Positions 38,107 through 47,489 of a stretch of 64,000 nt of DNA are shown piece by piece. The translations under genes and the position numbers were made by a program. The number at the start of each line of letters is the position of its first letter. Within the stretch, counting starts at the first letter, position 1. Source of the DNA: Neisseria dumasiana (GTDB lineage Bacteria; Pseudomonadota; Gammaproteobacteria; Burkholderiales; Neisseriaceae); the NCBI RefSeq assembly GCF_022870885.1, contig NZ_CP091509.1, positions 496,001 through 560,000 of the forward strand, read 5' to 3'. A model generated the notes under the pieces. It was not told the origin of the DNA and ran no database searches. It was given only the letters and a program-made list of their open reading frames with translations.

Positions 38107-38134
38107 TGGCTTTGTTAAGAAATGAAAAACTCAA

Positions 38135-38178
38135 AAAATGCCGATGAAATTTATTTAACGTGCTTCGGCATTTTGTTT
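38135..38178 (+). terminator. Terminator after the MBL hydrolase gene
   Basis: Stem AAAATGCCGA / TCGGCATTTT with a 20-nt loop followed by a T-rich stretch, 29 bp beyond the stop. Confidence 0.7.
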
Positions 38179-38324
38179 TATTTTCTCCGGGTTGCGCGAT
38201 ATTGCCGATACGTTAAGTTTAAGTGTCAGAAAAAACGTGCTGCGGAAGCATAAACACAAATTATGAGCCGTGCCGTATTTTTGGTGCTTATTTTCGACAC
38301 CTCTCACAACAAGGAGAAAGAAGT

Positions 38325-39581
38325 ATGTCTTTTGATTTGGGCAATTTATTGCAAAGCCAACTGGGCGGCGTGTTGAGCCGTTTTCTTACCCAATCGGGCG
38401 AAAGTGCCGAAAACAGCACCAAAGCAGTCCGTCTCGCCCTTCCTGCGGTAGTAGCCGGTATGCTGAAACACATCAGCAACCAGCCGGACAACGCAGCCAA
38501 TTTATACGAAACCGTTAGCGGTGCTTCGGGCAATCTCTTGACCAATGCCGTGGGCCGCGCGGAAGAGGGCGGTTCCGGCTTTAACGATTTGCTGGTATGG
38601 GGTAAAACCCAACTGCCTCATTTCTTGGGAGGAAACGCAGCCGATGTATCCGACCAGATCTCCCAAGAAAGCGGCGTGTCAAAATCGGCCGCGGGTTCTT
38701 TGATAGCCTTGGCTCTGCCTTTGGTATTGTCGGTTTTGCGCAATAAAATGAAAACCGAAAATCTCGACCGCGATCAAATGCTGGGCTTGTTCAGCTCGCA
38801 ACGCGATTGGTTGTCGGGTTCGCTCAGCAACGGCATGTTGTCGGCCTTGGGTATCGGTAGTTTGAGCGGCCTGTTCGGCAGCCTTTCCGGTTTGTTCGGT
38901 ACTACCGCGCGCACCGCGGCTACCGGAGCTTCTGCCGCCGCTGCTCCCGTCGCATCAACTGCTGCGGCAAAAGGTTCGGGATTGGGCAAATGGATTGCTT
39001 TGGTGCTTGCCGCACTGTTGGCCTTGTTTGCTTTCAAGAGCTGCGACCGCAAAGCAGGCGATACCACGCCGGTTGCCGCATCGGGTGAAGCGGTTTCTGA
39101 TGTGGGAGCGGTTGTCGAGCCTATGGATGCGTCCGGCGTGTCTGCCCCCGTTATGCCGTCTGAACCTTCTGTGATTGCCACGCCGGTTGCCAGTGAAGCG
39201 GCAGCATCCGCGGCTTCTCAAATCGTTGTCGATGCCGTCAAACCCGATGATGCACACGTGCTTTATCAAGACGGCGTAGCCAAATTCTATTTTGCTACCG
39301 CCAAAGCCGATGTAGCCGAAGGTGCGGAAGTGATGGCGGCTGATCTGATTGCCGCAGGTAAAGAAGGCAAAAAACTGATTATCAGCGGTTTTGCCGACAG
39401 CACCGGTAATGCCGCCGCCAATGCCGAATTATCGAAAAAACGCGCCAACGCCGTGAAAGCGTTCTTTGAAGCACAAGGCGTAAACCCCGCGAACATCGAA
39501 TTGCGCAAACCTGAAAACACTACCGGCGCCATCGGTAACGATGCCGAAGGCCGCCGTGTAGAAGTAAGGGTGGAAGGCTAA
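38325..39581 (+). CDS. DUF937 - transmembrane - OmpA-domain protein
   Basis: A 418-aa protein. Residues 1-190 are a DUF937 (YidB-like) region beginning MSFDLGNLLQSQLGGVLSRF. A Gly/Ser/Ala-rich stretch and one membrane segment follow (WIALVLAALLALFAFKSCDR, about 240-258), then an Ala/Val/Pro-rich linker. Residues 305-418 form an OmpA domain with KKLIISGFADSTGNAAANAE and an NDAEGRRVEVRVEG end. The order suggests a cytoplasmic DUF937 part, an inner-membrane anchor, and a periplasmic peptidoglycan-binding domain. AAGGAG lies 9 bp before the ATG at 38325. The function is unknown. It is monocistronic. Confidence 0.82.
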   Translation: MSFDLGNLLQSQLGGVLSRFLTQSGESAENSTKAVRLALPAVVAGMLKHISNQPDNAANLYETVSGASGNLLTNAVGRAEEGGSGFNDLLVWGKTQLPHFLGGNAADVSDQISQESGVSKSAAGSLIALALPLVLSVLRNKMKTENLDRDQMLGLFSSQRDWLSGSLSNGMLSALGIGSLSGLFGSLSGLFGTTARTAATGASAAAAPVASTAAAKGSGLGKWIALVLAALLALFAFKSCDRKAGDTTPVAASGEAVSDVGAVVEPMDASGVSAPVMPSEPSVIATPVASEAAASAASQIVVDAVKPDDAHVLYQDGVAKFYFATAKADVAEGAEVMAADLIAAGKEGKKLIISGFADSTGNAAANAELSKKRANAVKAFFEAQGVNPANIELRKPENTTGAIGNDAEGRRVEVRVEG

Positions 39582-39604
39582 CGGTAATGTGATTGCCGAT
39601 TAGG

Positions 39605-39638
39605 AAAGGCCGTCTGAACATGATTCAGACGGCCTTTT
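39605..39638. terminator. Inverted DUS pair between convergent genes
   Basis: 14-bp perfect inverted repeat with a 5-nt loop and T/A runs on both sides; can serve both the DUF937-OmpA gene and the MliC lipoprotein gene. Confidence 0.85.
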
Positions 39639-39660
39639 AAGTATGGCTGCAAGCTACTGT

Positions 39661-40059
39661 TTATTTCGTGCTGTTGCAAGAAGTTTGGGTTACGTTGCCG
39701 TAGCGGTCGGAGAAAGACAAGATGGCTTCGCCGCCTTTTTGGTGCCATTCGGTTTTTTTGTCGCGTGATACGTAACGCTCGCCCGAACCGGATACTGCGC
39801 TTTCAAGAGTGGCGTTATAACGCTCGTCTTGCAGGCCGTATTCAACAGCAACGCGGTCGCCGTTGATGCGGTTTACGTTAACGGTAAAGCCGTTTTGGCA
39901 GCTGAATTTGGTAGCTGAACCGTGTGTATGGTGGCTGTGGTCATGGCCGTGGCTGTGGTCGTGACGGTGGCCGTGGTCGTGATGTCGGGGAGCATCAGAA
40001 GCACATGCAGCCAAAATCAGGGCAGCAGCGGCAGGAGCAAGCATTTTTACAAATTTCAT
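39661..40059 (-). CDS. MliC-type lysozyme inhibitor lipoprotein with His-rich segment
   Basis: A 132-aa lipoprotein: signal ending LAAC (Cys18), then a histidine-rich stretch at about residues 26-46 of the form HDHGHRHDHSHGHDHSHH, then an MliC domain starting KFSCQNGFTVNVNR and ending YGNVTQTSC. MliC proteins inhibit c-type lysozyme; in meningococci a related protein, ACP, is an adhesin and lysozyme inhibitor. The His/Asp repeat should bind Zn, Ni or Cu and is not part of standard MliC proteins. The ATG at 40059 is chosen because AAAGGA precedes it. Confidence 0.82.
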   Translation of the reverse strand: MKFVKMLAPAAAALILAACASDAPRHHDHGHRHDHSHGHDHSHHTHGSATKFSCQNGFTVNVNRINGDRVAVEYGLQDERYNATLESAVSGSGERYVSRDKKTEWHQKGGEAILSFSDRYGNVTQTSCNSTK

Positions 40060-40360
40060 CAAACATTCCTTTCCAGTAAAATCATCTTTATAAATAGAGC
40101 CGACCGAAGGCAGGCTGCGGATATACTACTGCCGTTTGGCCGAAACATTGTCTGCACGGCCTAAACATTGTAACGTTTAACTTTCATTTACCGGCCTTTT
40201 CACAGTCTGTTGCACTTTTCAGACAACGCAAAGCCTTATAAAATGAAACAATTTTGCAAGCCTGAAAACAGGCCGTCTGAAATAACCGGCTTCACAGGTT
40301 TGGCCAAATCCGCTAAAACGATTTGAATCACTGCTATATAACCGAATAACCGAGAACACC
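40060..40360. other. Intergenic region upstream of ileS
   Basis: 301 bp between the divergent MliC lipoprotein and ileS genes. It holds one DUS at about 40271 and no gene. Promoters for both genes must lie here, but no clear boxes were identified. Confidence 0.45.
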
Positions 40361-43147
40361 ATGACCGATTACAGCAAAACCGTCAATCTTCACGAATCGC
40401 CTTTTCCCATGCGCGGCAATCTCGCCAAGCGCGAGCCGGCGTGGGTGAAAGATTGGCAGGATCAGCAACGCTACCAAAAACTGCGCCAAAAAGCCCAAGG
40501 CCGCCCGAAATTCATTCTGCACGACGGCCCGCCCTATGCCAACGGCGACATCCACATCGGTCATGCCGTTAACAAAATTCTGAAAGACATCATCATCCGC
40601 AGCAAAACGCTGGCCGGCTTCGACGCGCCCTATGTGCCGGGTTGGGACTGCCACGGCCTGCCGATTGAAGTGATGGTGGAAAAACTGCACGGCAAAAACA
40701 TGCCCGATGCCAAGTTCCGCGAACTGTGCCGCGAATATGCCGCCGAACAGATCGCCCGCCAGAAAAAAGACTTCATCCGCTTAGGCGTGCTCGGCGATTG
40801 GGGCAAACCTTACCTGACTATGGATTTCAAAACCGAAGCCGACACCGTGCGCACCCTCGGCGAAATCTACAAAGCCGGCTACCTCTACCGCGGCGAAAAA
40901 CCTGTACAGTTTTGCTTGGATTGCGGCTCTTCGCTGGCCGAAGCCGAAGTGGAATACAAAGACAAAGTATCGCCCGCCATCGACGTGGCTTATCCGTTTA
41001 AAGACAACGCCGCCCTTGCCCAAGCCTTCGGTTTGAGCAACCTCGACGGCCAAGCCTTTGCCGTGATTTGGACAACCACGCCGTGGACATTGCCCGCCAG
41101 CCAAGCCGTGAGCGCAGGTGCTGATGTGGTTTACCGGCTGATCGACACGCCGAAAGGCAAACTCGTACTCGCCAAAGATTTGGCCGAAGACGCTTTGAAA
41201 CGCTACGGCTTTTCAGACGGCCAAACCCAAGTGTTGGCAGAGACCACCGGCGACAAGCTCGAAAACCTGCACATGAGCCATCCGTTTTTAGAGCGCGACA
41301 TCCCGATGCTTAACGGCGAACACGTTACCACCGATGCCGGTACCGGCTTGGTTCACACCGCACCTTCGCACGGCTTGGAAGACTATTTCGTCTGCTTGAA
41401 ATACAACATCACGCTCGACAACCCCGTTAACAGCGAAGGCCGCTACCGCAGCGACGTGCCGCGCGTGGCCGGCTTAACCGTTTGGGAAGCCAACGCCGTG
41501 ATTATCGAATGGCTGCAAGAAGAAAACAGATTGCTTTCCCACGCCAAAATCGAACACAGCTACGCCCATTGCTGGCGGCACAAAACCCCGCTGATTTACC
41601 GCGCCACCGGCCAATGGTTTATCGGCATGGACAAAGCCGGAGCCAGCGGCAAAACCCTGCGCAACAACGCGCTCAAAGCCGTGGACGATACCGAGTTCTT
41701 CCCCTCATGGGGCCGCGCCCGCCTGCAAGCCATGATTGAAGGCCGCCCCGACTGGGTGGTGTCGCGCCAACGCTATTGGGGCACGCCGATGACCTTCTTC
41801 GTCCACAAAGAAACCGGCGAACTGCACCCGCGTTCCGCCGAGCTTTTGGAAGAAGTGGCCAAACGCATCGAAGAAAAAGGCATCGAAGCATGGTTCTCGC
41901 TGGATGCCGCCGAACTCTTGGGCGCGGAAGCCGATCAATACGAAAAACTCAAAGACACCATGGACGTATGGTTCGATTCGGGCAGCACCCACTTTTCTGT
42001 GCTGAAACAGCGCGACGAGCTGGCTTGGCCTGCCGACCTTTACCTCGAAGGCAGCGACCAGCACCGCGGCTGGTTCCAGTCGTCCATGCTCACCGGCTGC
42101 GCATCGATGGGCCGCGCACCTTACAAACAACTGCTCACGCACGGTTTTGTGGTGGATCAAAACGGCAGAAAAATGTCCAAATCGCTGGGCAACGTTGTCG
42201 CTCCGCAAGAAGTGTATAACGAATTCGGTGCCGACATCCTGCGCTTGTGGACGGCCTCTACCGATTACAGCGGCGAATTGGCGATTTCCAAAGAAATCCT
42301 CAAACGCGTTACCGAAAGCTACCGCCGCATCCGCAACACTTTGAGCTTTTTGTTTGCCAACCTGAGCGATTTCCGCCCCATCGAGCACGCCGTGCCGCAA
42401 GACCAAATGGTGGAAATCGACCGCTACGCCTTGATTTTGGCGCGCCAACTGCAAGAGCGTTTGGCCGGCGATTACTACCCGCGTTATGCCTTCCACTTCG
42501 CCGTGAAAGACATCGTGAGCTTCTGTTCGGAAGACTTGGGCGCGTTCTATCTCGATATTCTGAAAGACCGCCTCTACACCACCCACGCCGACAGCCACGC
42601 CCGCCGCAGCGCGCAAACCGCGCTTTACCACATCACCCGCAGCTTGGTGTTGCTGATTTCGCCGATTCTCTGCTTCACCGCAGAAGAAGCGTGGGACATC
42701 ATCGGCGGCGGCGAAGAAGACAGCGTGCTGTTCCACACATGGCACGAATTCCCGCCCATCAACGAGAAGAGCGAAGCCGAACTCGTGAAAAAATGGCAAG
42801 CCGTGCGCCAAGTGCGCGAAGCGGCCACCGCCGCCATCGAGCCGTTGCGCACCGATAAAACCGTCGGTTCTTCTTTGCAGGCCGAAGTCGAAATCACTGC
42901 TCCCGAAGATTTGGCAGGCTACCTGAAAATGCTTGGCGACGAATTGCGTTTCGTGTTGCTGGTGTCCAAAGCCTCCGTTAGCAAAGGTGAAGAGCTGGCG
43001 GTAACGGCCAAAGTGAGCAGCGGCGAAAAATGCGAACGCTGCTGGCACTACACCGACGACATCGGCGCGGTTGCCGAACATCCCACCATCTGCAAACGCT
43101 GTGCCGACAATGTGGACGGCAAAGGCGAAGAACGCCACTATGCCTAA
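40361..43147 (+). CDS. ileS: Isoleucyl-tRNA synthetase
   Basis: Charges tRNA-Ile with isoleucine. The 928-aa class I synthetase has the HIGH motif at residues 65-68 ([14 protein letters not shown]), an editing CP1 domain with [12 protein letters not shown], a [11 protein letters not shown] segment, KMSKS at 604-608, the anticodon-binding domain, and a C-terminal zinc site made of CERCW and CKRC. This is the bacterial (mupirocin-sensitive type) architecture. The gene is monocistronic and ends at a DUS hairpin. Confidence 0.97.
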   Translation: MTDYSKTVNLHESPFPMRGNLAKREPAWVKDWQDQQRYQKLRQKAQGRPKFILHDGPPYANGDIHIGHAVNKILKDIIIRSKTLAGFDAPYVPGWDCHGLPIEVMVEKLHGKNMPDAKFRELCREYAAEQIARQKKDFIRLGVLGDWGKPYLTMDFKTEADTVRTLGEIYKAGYLYRGEKPVQFCLDCGSSLAEAEVEYKDKVSPAIDVAYPFKDNAALAQAFGLSNLDGQAFAVIWTTTPWTLPASQAVSAGADVVYRLIDTPKGKLVLAKDLAEDALKRYGFSDGQTQVLAETTGDKLENLHMSHPFLERDIPMLNGEHVTTDAGTGLVHTAPSHGLEDYFVCLKYNITLDNPVNSEGRYRSDVPRVAGLTVWEANAVIIEWLQEENRLLSHAKIEHSYAHCWRHKTPLIYRATGQWFIGMDKAGASGKTLRNNALKAVDDTEFFPSWGRARLQAMIEGRPDWVVSRQRYWGTPMTFFVHKETGELHPRSAELLEEVAKRIEEKGIEAWFSLDAAELLGAEADQYEKLKDTMDVWFDSGSTHFSVLKQRDELAWPADLYLEGSDQHRGWFQSSMLTGCASMGRAPYKQLLTHGFVVDQNGRKMSKSLGNVVAPQEVYNEFGADILRLWTASTDYSGELAISKEILKRVTESYRRIRNTLSFLFANLSDFRPIEHAVPQDQMVEIDRYALILARQLQERLAGDYYPRYAFHFAVKDIVSFCSEDLGAFYLDILKDRLYTTHADSHARRSAQTALYHITRSLVLLISPILCFTAEEAWDIIGGGEEDSVLFHTWHEFPPINEKSEAELVKKWQAVRQVREAATAAIEPLRTDKTVGSSLQAEVEITAPEDLAGYLKMLGDELRFVLLVSKASVSKGEELAVTAKVSSGEKCERCWHYTDDIGAVAEHPTICKRCADNVDGKGEERHYA

Positions 43148-43174
43148 ACCCCGCTGAATGGTCTAATCAGTAAG

Positions 43175-43207
43175 AGGCCGTCTGAAAACATGGTTTTCAG
43201 ACGGCCT
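43175..43207. terminator. Inverted DUS pair, terminator after ileS
   Basis: 15-bp perfect inverted repeat of two DUS copies with a 3-nt loop, 27 bp beyond the ileS stop. Confidence 0.8.
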
Positions 43208-43349
43208 TGATGTTTTTATCTTGCAACAGTTTCAACCTGCCTTTGCAAACCGTTGCTTGGGCAAATTTACATGGGAAAACAATCTGCCGTGTAAGAATTT
43301 ACCGTTGCGCGCGTCTGCTGTATAAAATCCCGATCAACAGGAGGAAATC

Positions 43350-44927
43350 ATGAAAACCCCCAAACATACGGGCTGGAAAATTTTTGCCCTGATTGCCGCA
43401 ATTGGTGCGGGCACGGCCGTTTTGCTGCCGCAAACGCAATCGGCAGCCGCTGCGCCCGTGCCGCAAGTTTTGTATAAGCTGCAAGACACTCAAGGCAAGC
43501 CCGCCGGAAACTATCTGCAAAAAGACAAGCCTACGTTGATTAAATTTTGGGCGAGTTGGTGTCCGCTGTGCCTTTCCGAGCTGGGGCATACCGAAGAATG
43601 GGCAAAAGACAGCCGTTTTCAGACGGCCAATCTGATTACCGTGGCCTCTCCCGGCTTTCTCGGCGAGAAAAAAACGGGCGAATTTCAGCAATGGTATGCC
43701 GGCCTGAACTACCCCAAGCTGCCGGTGATTGCGGATGACGGTGGTAAAATCGCCAAAAGCCTCAATATCGGTGTTTACCCCTCGTGGGCGGTGCTCAACA
43801 AAAAAGGCGAAGTCGCCCGCATTATCAAAGGCAGCATCAACGAAGCGCAGGCTTTGGCTCTGATCGATAACCCCGATGCCGACATAGGCCGTCTGAAAAC
43901 CCAATTCTACAAACCCAGCGACAAGAAAAAGGAATCTGCCGTGATCAACACCAAAACCATTTATCTGGCCGGAGGCTGCTTTTGGGGCTTGGAAGCCTAC
44001 TTCCAGCGCGTGCCCGGCGTAGTGGATGCCGTATCCGGATACGCCAACGGCAAAACCGACCACCCTTCTTATGAAGACGTGGTTTACCGCGATACCGGCC
44101 ATGCCGAAACCGTAAAAGTTACCTACGATGCCGACAAACTCAGCCTCGACGATATCCTGCAATACTATTTCCGCGTAATCGACCCCACCAGCCTCAACAA
44201 ACAAGGCAACGACCGCGGCACACAGTACCGTACTGGCGTTTACTATACCGATTCTGCCGAAAAAGCAGTGGTAGAAGCTGCCCTGAAAAAAGAGCAAACC
44301 AAATACAGCCTGCCGCTGGTTGTGGAAAACCTGCCGTTGCAACATTTCTACGAAGCAGAGGAATACCATCAAGATTACCTGATTAAAAACCCCAACGGCT
44401 ACTGCCATATCGATATCCGCAAAGCCGACGAGCCGCTGCCCGGAAAAAGCGCACCGAAAACCGAAAAAGGTTTTAATGCCGCCACCTACCGCAAACCGAG
44501 CGATGCCGAACTGAGACGCATATTAACCGACGAGCAATACCGCGTTACCCAGCAAAGCGGCACCGAATACGCTTTCAGCCACGAATACGACCATCTGTTC
44601 GACCCGGGTATTTACGTTGATGTGGTCAGCGGCGAACCCCTGTTCAGCTCCGCCGACAAATACAATTCCCACTGCGGCTGGCCGAGCTTTACCCGCCCGA
44701 TCGAACAGGCCGCCGTTACCGAACACGACGACTTAAGCTACAACATGCGCCGCGTCGAAGTACGCAGCCGTGCCGCCGATTCGCACTTGGGCCATGTGTT
44801 CCCCGACGGTCCCAAAGACAAAGGCGGTTTGCGCTACTGCATCAACGGCGCCAGCCTGCGTTTTATTCCGCTGGATAAAATGGATGCCGAAGGTTACGGC
44901 CATCTGAAATCAAGCGTGAACCCTTGA
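43350..44927 (+). CDS. msrAB: Trifunctional thioredoxin-MsrA-MsrB protein (PilB)
   Basis: Secreted methionine sulfoxide repair enzyme of Neisseria, 525 aa. After a signal peptide, a thioredoxin-like domain (about 35-185) holds CPLC at 71-74. MsrA follows with GGCFWG (Cys210), which reduces the S-epimer. MsrB follows (about 380-520) with [10 protein letters not shown] and the catalytic Cys near 497 in [11 protein letters not shown], reducing the R-epimer. The N-terminal domain recycles both from inner-membrane DsbD-type donors. AGGAGG precedes the ATG. It protects periplasmic and outer-membrane proteins from oxidative damage. Confidence 0.96.
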   Translation: MKTPKHTGWKIFALIAAIGAGTAVLLPQTQSAAAAPVPQVLYKLQDTQGKPAGNYLQKDKPTLIKFWASWCPLCLSELGHTEEWAKDSRFQTANLITVASPGFLGEKKTGEFQQWYAGLNYPKLPVIADDGGKIAKSLNIGVYPSWAVLNKKGEVARIIKGSINEAQALALIDNPDADIGRLKTQFYKPSDKKKESAVINTKTIYLAGGCFWGLEAYFQRVPGVVDAVSGYANGKTDHPSYEDVVYRDTGHAETVKVTYDADKLSLDDILQYYFRVIDPTSLNKQGNDRGTQYRTGVYYTDSAEKAVVEAALKKEQTKYSLPLVVENLPLQHFYEAEEYHQDYLIKNPNGYCHIDIRKADEPLPGKSAPKTEKGFNAATYRKPSDAELRRILTDEQYRVTQQSGTEYAFSHEYDHLFDPGIYVDVVSGEPLFSSADKYNSHCGWPSFTRPIEQAAVTEHDDLSYNMRRVEVRSRAADSHLGHVFPDGPKDKGGLRYCINGASLRFIPLDKMDAEGYGHLKSSVNP

Positions 44928-44989
44928 TAGATGTTTGAAAAACAGCAGGTTTGTTGATTCAAATGTGAAATACCGTTTTCCTTCGTCAA

Positions 44990-45022
44990 AAAAGGCAGTG
45001 TGCTGATGCATACTGCCTTTTC
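44990..45022. terminator. Terminator between msrAB and queE
   Basis: Stem AAAAGGCAGT / ACTGCCTTTT with a 12-nt loop, between the convergent msrAB and queE genes, with A/T runs on both sides. Confidence 0.8.
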
Positions 45023-45053
45023 TGCGGGATTAAAGCGTATTGAGAATACAGAG

Positions 45054-45686
45054 TTACTCAATCCCCGCCCATTTATGTGTTTGCACGCTCAATTGCCAAT
45101 GCACGGGGGCATCGGAGCGGCTGTTGAGCACACCGATTTGGCGGATGGTATCGTAAATATTCATTTCGCCGTTTTGCTCGCAGGGCGAAAGGTAGTAATG
45201 CTTGGCACGGATTTTGTGCTCCATACGTTCGCAAAACGCCAGCACATCGCCGTCGGCCACGATGCGTACTTCGTCGGCGGTTGCGATGCACTGCTTTTCG
45301 TATTTTTCTGCATAGCAGGCTTTGGGGCTGGTGGCGACAAAGTCGATTTGCGGCGGCGCGGGGTTGAGGCCGTTGGTTTCGATACAGAGCGTGTAGCCTT
45401 CGGTTTTCAGTGCATCGAGCAGAATATCGAGATGCGGCTGGATGGTGGGTTCGCCGCCGGTGATGATGATGTTGCGTGCTGTGTAGCTTTTCAGACGGCC
45501 TAAAATATCCTGCAAACTCATCATATTGAATGTGAGGTAGTCGGTGTCGCACCATGAGCAGGCGAGGTTGCACTTGCCGAGGCGGATGAATACGGCGGGC
45601 ATGCCAGTGTTATAGCCTTCCCCTTGCAGGCTTTCGAAGATTTCAACGATGCGGTATTGCGGGTTTTCGGGGCGGATTTCGGTCAT
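45054..45686 (-). CDS. queE: 7-carboxy-7-deazaguanine synthase
   Basis: Radical-SAM enzyme converting 6-carboxy-tetrahydropterin to 7-carboxy-7-deazaguanine in the preQ0/queuosine pathway. The radical-SAM cluster motif is CNLACSWCDTDY (CxxxCxxC), preceded by FESLQGEGYNTGMPAVFIRL, and ITGGEPTIQPHL is the SAM-binding GGEP motif. The 210-aa length fits. It follows queD with a 4-bp gap, so the two are co-transcribed; queC is 700 bp upstream on the same strand beyond a repeat. Confidence 0.95.
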   Translation of the reverse strand: MTEIRPENPQYRIVEIFESLQGEGYNTGMPAVFIRLGKCNLACSWCDTDYLTFNMMSLQDILGRLKSYTARNIIITGGEPTIQPHLDILLDALKTEGYTLCIETNGLNPAPPQIDFVATSPKACYAEKYEKQCIATADEVRIVADGDVLAFCERMEHKIRAKHYYLSPCEQNGEMNIYDTIRQIGVLNSRSDAPVHWQLSVQTHKWAGIE

Positions 45687-45690
45687 GGCT

Positions 45691-46113
45691 TTATTCCCCT
45701 TCGTATTCCGCGCAAGACGTAGGTGTTTCCCACAGGCGGATCAGGCTCACGGGCAGGCCGGCGTTTTTCAGACGGCCGAACATTTCCACCGTCATGTTTT
45801 CGGCGGTGGTGCGGAAACCGAACCGCAGGGTTTTCATGTTCCAGCTTTCGAGCAGGGCGGCGATTTGGCTTTCGCGCGGGTTGTTGCCGTTATAGATAAA
45901 GGCGTGGTCGAACGGCTCGATAATGGTGCGTTTGACGATGGTTTTAAGGTCGGAAAAGTCCATCACCATGCCGTCTTTCGCGCCGCCTTGAATGAGGCCG
46001 TCTGAAACCGTGACTTCGAGCTTATAGGTGTGGCCGTGCAGGTTTTGGCATTTGCCGTCGTGTCCGTCGAGCATGTGCGACGAATCGAATGTGAAGATTT
46101 TGGTGATTTTCAT
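45691..46113 (-). CDS. queD: 6-carboxy-5,6,7,8-tetrahydropterin synthase
   Basis: Zinc enzyme of the queuosine pathway that converts dihydroneopterin triphosphate into 6-carboxy-tetrahydropterin. The zinc-binding histidines are in FDSSHMLDGHDGKCQNLHGH, and the catalytic Cys is in GKCQNLHGHTY. The family end LIRLWETPTSCAEYEGE is present. About 140 aa from the ATG at 46113 (MKITKIFTFDSSH). An in-frame upstream start at 46179 would run through a DUS and is not credible. It is transcribed with queE. Confidence 0.93.
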   Translation of the reverse strand: MKITKIFTFDSSHMLDGHDGKCQNLHGHTYKLEVTVSDGLIQGGAKDGMVMDFSDLKTIVKRTIIEPFDHAFIYNGNNPRESQIAALLESWNMKTLRFGFRTTAENMTVEMFGRLKNAGLPVSLIRLWETPTSCAEYEGE

Positions 46114-46166
46114 GGTGGGTTTGGTTTGGAGTTCGGGCCGTCTGAAACGGGTTTGGCAGGTTTTGC

Positions 46167-46307
46167 TATAGTGGGTCAACTTACAAATAGTACGTTCGTC
46201 ATACTCGGGCTTGACCCGAGTATCTCTTAAAGTTAGCGGAACTCAAGATACTCGGGTCAAGCCCGAGTATGACGGTAATGCTACTAAAATTAAGTTTTTT
46301 AACTATA
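46167..46307. repeat. Composite repeat: Correia-like ends around a pair of inverted palindromes
   Basis: The left end TATAGTGGGTCAACTTACAA continues into AATAGTACG, typical of a Correia element. The right end TTAACTATA is a decayed inverted copy. In the middle lie two copies of a 28-bp sequence in perfect inverted orientation (46198-46225 and 46246-46273), each itself a hairpin ATACTCGGG / CCCGAGTAT. The palindrome resembles dRS3-type repeats in form, but the sequence differs. Confidence 0.65.
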
Positions 46308-46390
46308 AAACCCGTTTCAGACGGCTTTTTTTGTTTTGGAAAGCTGGGGCGTGTTTTCACAAGCCTTCTGAAGACAAGCCTTTAAGACGG

Positions 46391-47041
46391 TCAACGTGAA
46401 GCGAGATATTCTGCCAGCCCGCGTTCGCGCAGCACGCAGCTTGGGCATTCGCCGCAGCCGCCTTCCACGCCGTGATAGCAGGTGTGGGTGTGTTCGCGGA
46501 TGTAGTCGAGGCAGCCCAAACGGTCGGCCAACGCCCACGTTTGTGCTTTGGTGAGATACATCAGCGGCGTGTGGATTTGAAAGGCGTAGTCCATTGCCAG
46601 ATTGAGGGTAACATTCATCGATTTCACGAATATGTCGCGGCAGTCGGGATAGCCCGAAAAGTCGGTTTCGCATACGCCCACGATAATGTGCTTGATGTTT
46701 TGGCTTTTGGCGTAAATGGCGGCGTAGAGCAGAAACAGCGCATTGCGGCCGTCGACAAAGGTATTCGGCACGCCGTTTGAGGCCGTCTGAATTTCGGCGG
46801 TGTCGTCCATCAAGGCGTTATGGGTGATTTGCTGCATCAGGCTTAAATCAAGCACGGTTTGCGCGATGCCTAAATCTTCGGCAATCCAACGGGCGCGTTC
46901 CAGCTCGATGGCGTGGCGTTGCCCGTATTGAAACGTGATGGCCTGCACATTTTCGCGGCCGTAGGTTTGGACCGCCTGAATCAGGCAGGTAGTGGAATCT
47001 TGGCCGCCTGAAAAGACGACCAGTGCTTTTTCGTTGTGCAT
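46391..47041 (-). CDS. queC: 7-cyano-7-deazaguanine (preQ0) synthase
   Basis: ATP-dependent ligase converting 7-carboxy-7-deazaguanine and ammonia to preQ0, the precursor of queuosine in tRNA wobble positions. The ATP-pyrophosphatase loop is [12 protein letters not shown] (residues 8-19). The zinc site near the C-terminus uses the cysteines in [15 protein letters not shown]. The 216-aa length is normal. The start at 47041 is preceded by a preQ1-I riboswitch that overlaps its ribosome binding site. Confidence 0.96.
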   Translation of the reverse strand: MHNEKALVVFSGGQDSTTCLIQAVQTYGRENVQAITFQYGQRHAIELERARWIAEDLGIAQTVLDLSLMQQITHNALMDDTAEIQTASNGVPNTFVDGRNALFLLYAAIYAKSQNIKHIIVGVCETDFSGYPDCRDIFVKSMNVTLNLAMDYAFQIHTPLMYLTKAQTWALADRLGCLDYIREHTHTCYHGVEGGCGECPSCVLRERGLAEYLASR

Positions 47042-47047
47042 TTGGGT

Positions 47048-47084
47048 TCCTAGTTTTGGTATCGCGGGAGGATTTCGAACCGCG
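47048..47084 (-). ncRNA. preQ1-I riboswitch upstream of queC
   Basis: On the minus strand CGCGGTTCGAAATCC is followed by TCCCGCGATACCAAAACTAGGA. The P1 stem CGCGG / CCGCG encloses the TTC... loop, and the A-rich tail (CCAAAACTAGGA) can form the H-type pseudoknot and contains the AGGA of the queC RBS. The order and conserved bases match class I preQ1 aptamers. This gives translational repression of queC by preQ1. A TATAAT lies 16 bp upstream. Confidence 0.8.
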
Positions 47085-47100
47085 TGGAAACAAACGCGCG

Positions 47101-47106
47101 ATTATA
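47101..47106 (-). promoter_or_regulatory. -10 box of the queC promoter
   Basis: Perfect TATAAT on the minus strand, 16 bp before the riboswitch stem. No good -35 hexamer is visible at 16-18 bp spacing. Confidence 0.55.
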
Positions 47107-47489
47107 CAGCAAAAGCTCCGAGGCCGTCTGAACACAGGCTTGCCGGATTATCTCTCCGGTGTGTAAAGCTCGCAGCAACGGGCTTAACTATAAGGTTCAG
47201 ACGGCCTCAATAAGAAGGAAGTAAAACCGCTTATATGCTTTTTGGTTTTCGATGTAAGAATGTTTTTGAATTAAATCTTCTTTAAAAACATAAATATAAA
47301 AATTTTTTTGTGTATTTTTTCCAATGGGTTGTAAGTTTTCATTTATTGTTCCGTCATTTTATCTGCAAGGCGGGCGGATGTGTCCGGCAAGTGTTGAAGG
47401 CTGAACAATGCCCTACAGTTTACTGCCGTGCCCTTATATCCGGCTGCCGTTACCGGTTGTCTACTCAAACAAAACTAAAGGAATATAAA

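Noticed and set aside
41705..43138. Long open frame of about 477 codons on the minus strand
   Set aside because: It lies opposite ileS, is rich in Phe, Val and Gly as expected from the complement of a GC-biased gene, and matches no family. It is a shadow of ileS.
43299..44408. Open frame of about 369 codons on the minus strand
   Set aside because: Antisense to msrAB with the same biased composition and no RBS; not a gene.
47119..47208. Inverted DUS pair between queC and the adhesin as a terminator
   Set aside because: The arms are about 60 bp apart and lie at the divergent 5' ends of both genes, so termination is unlikely.
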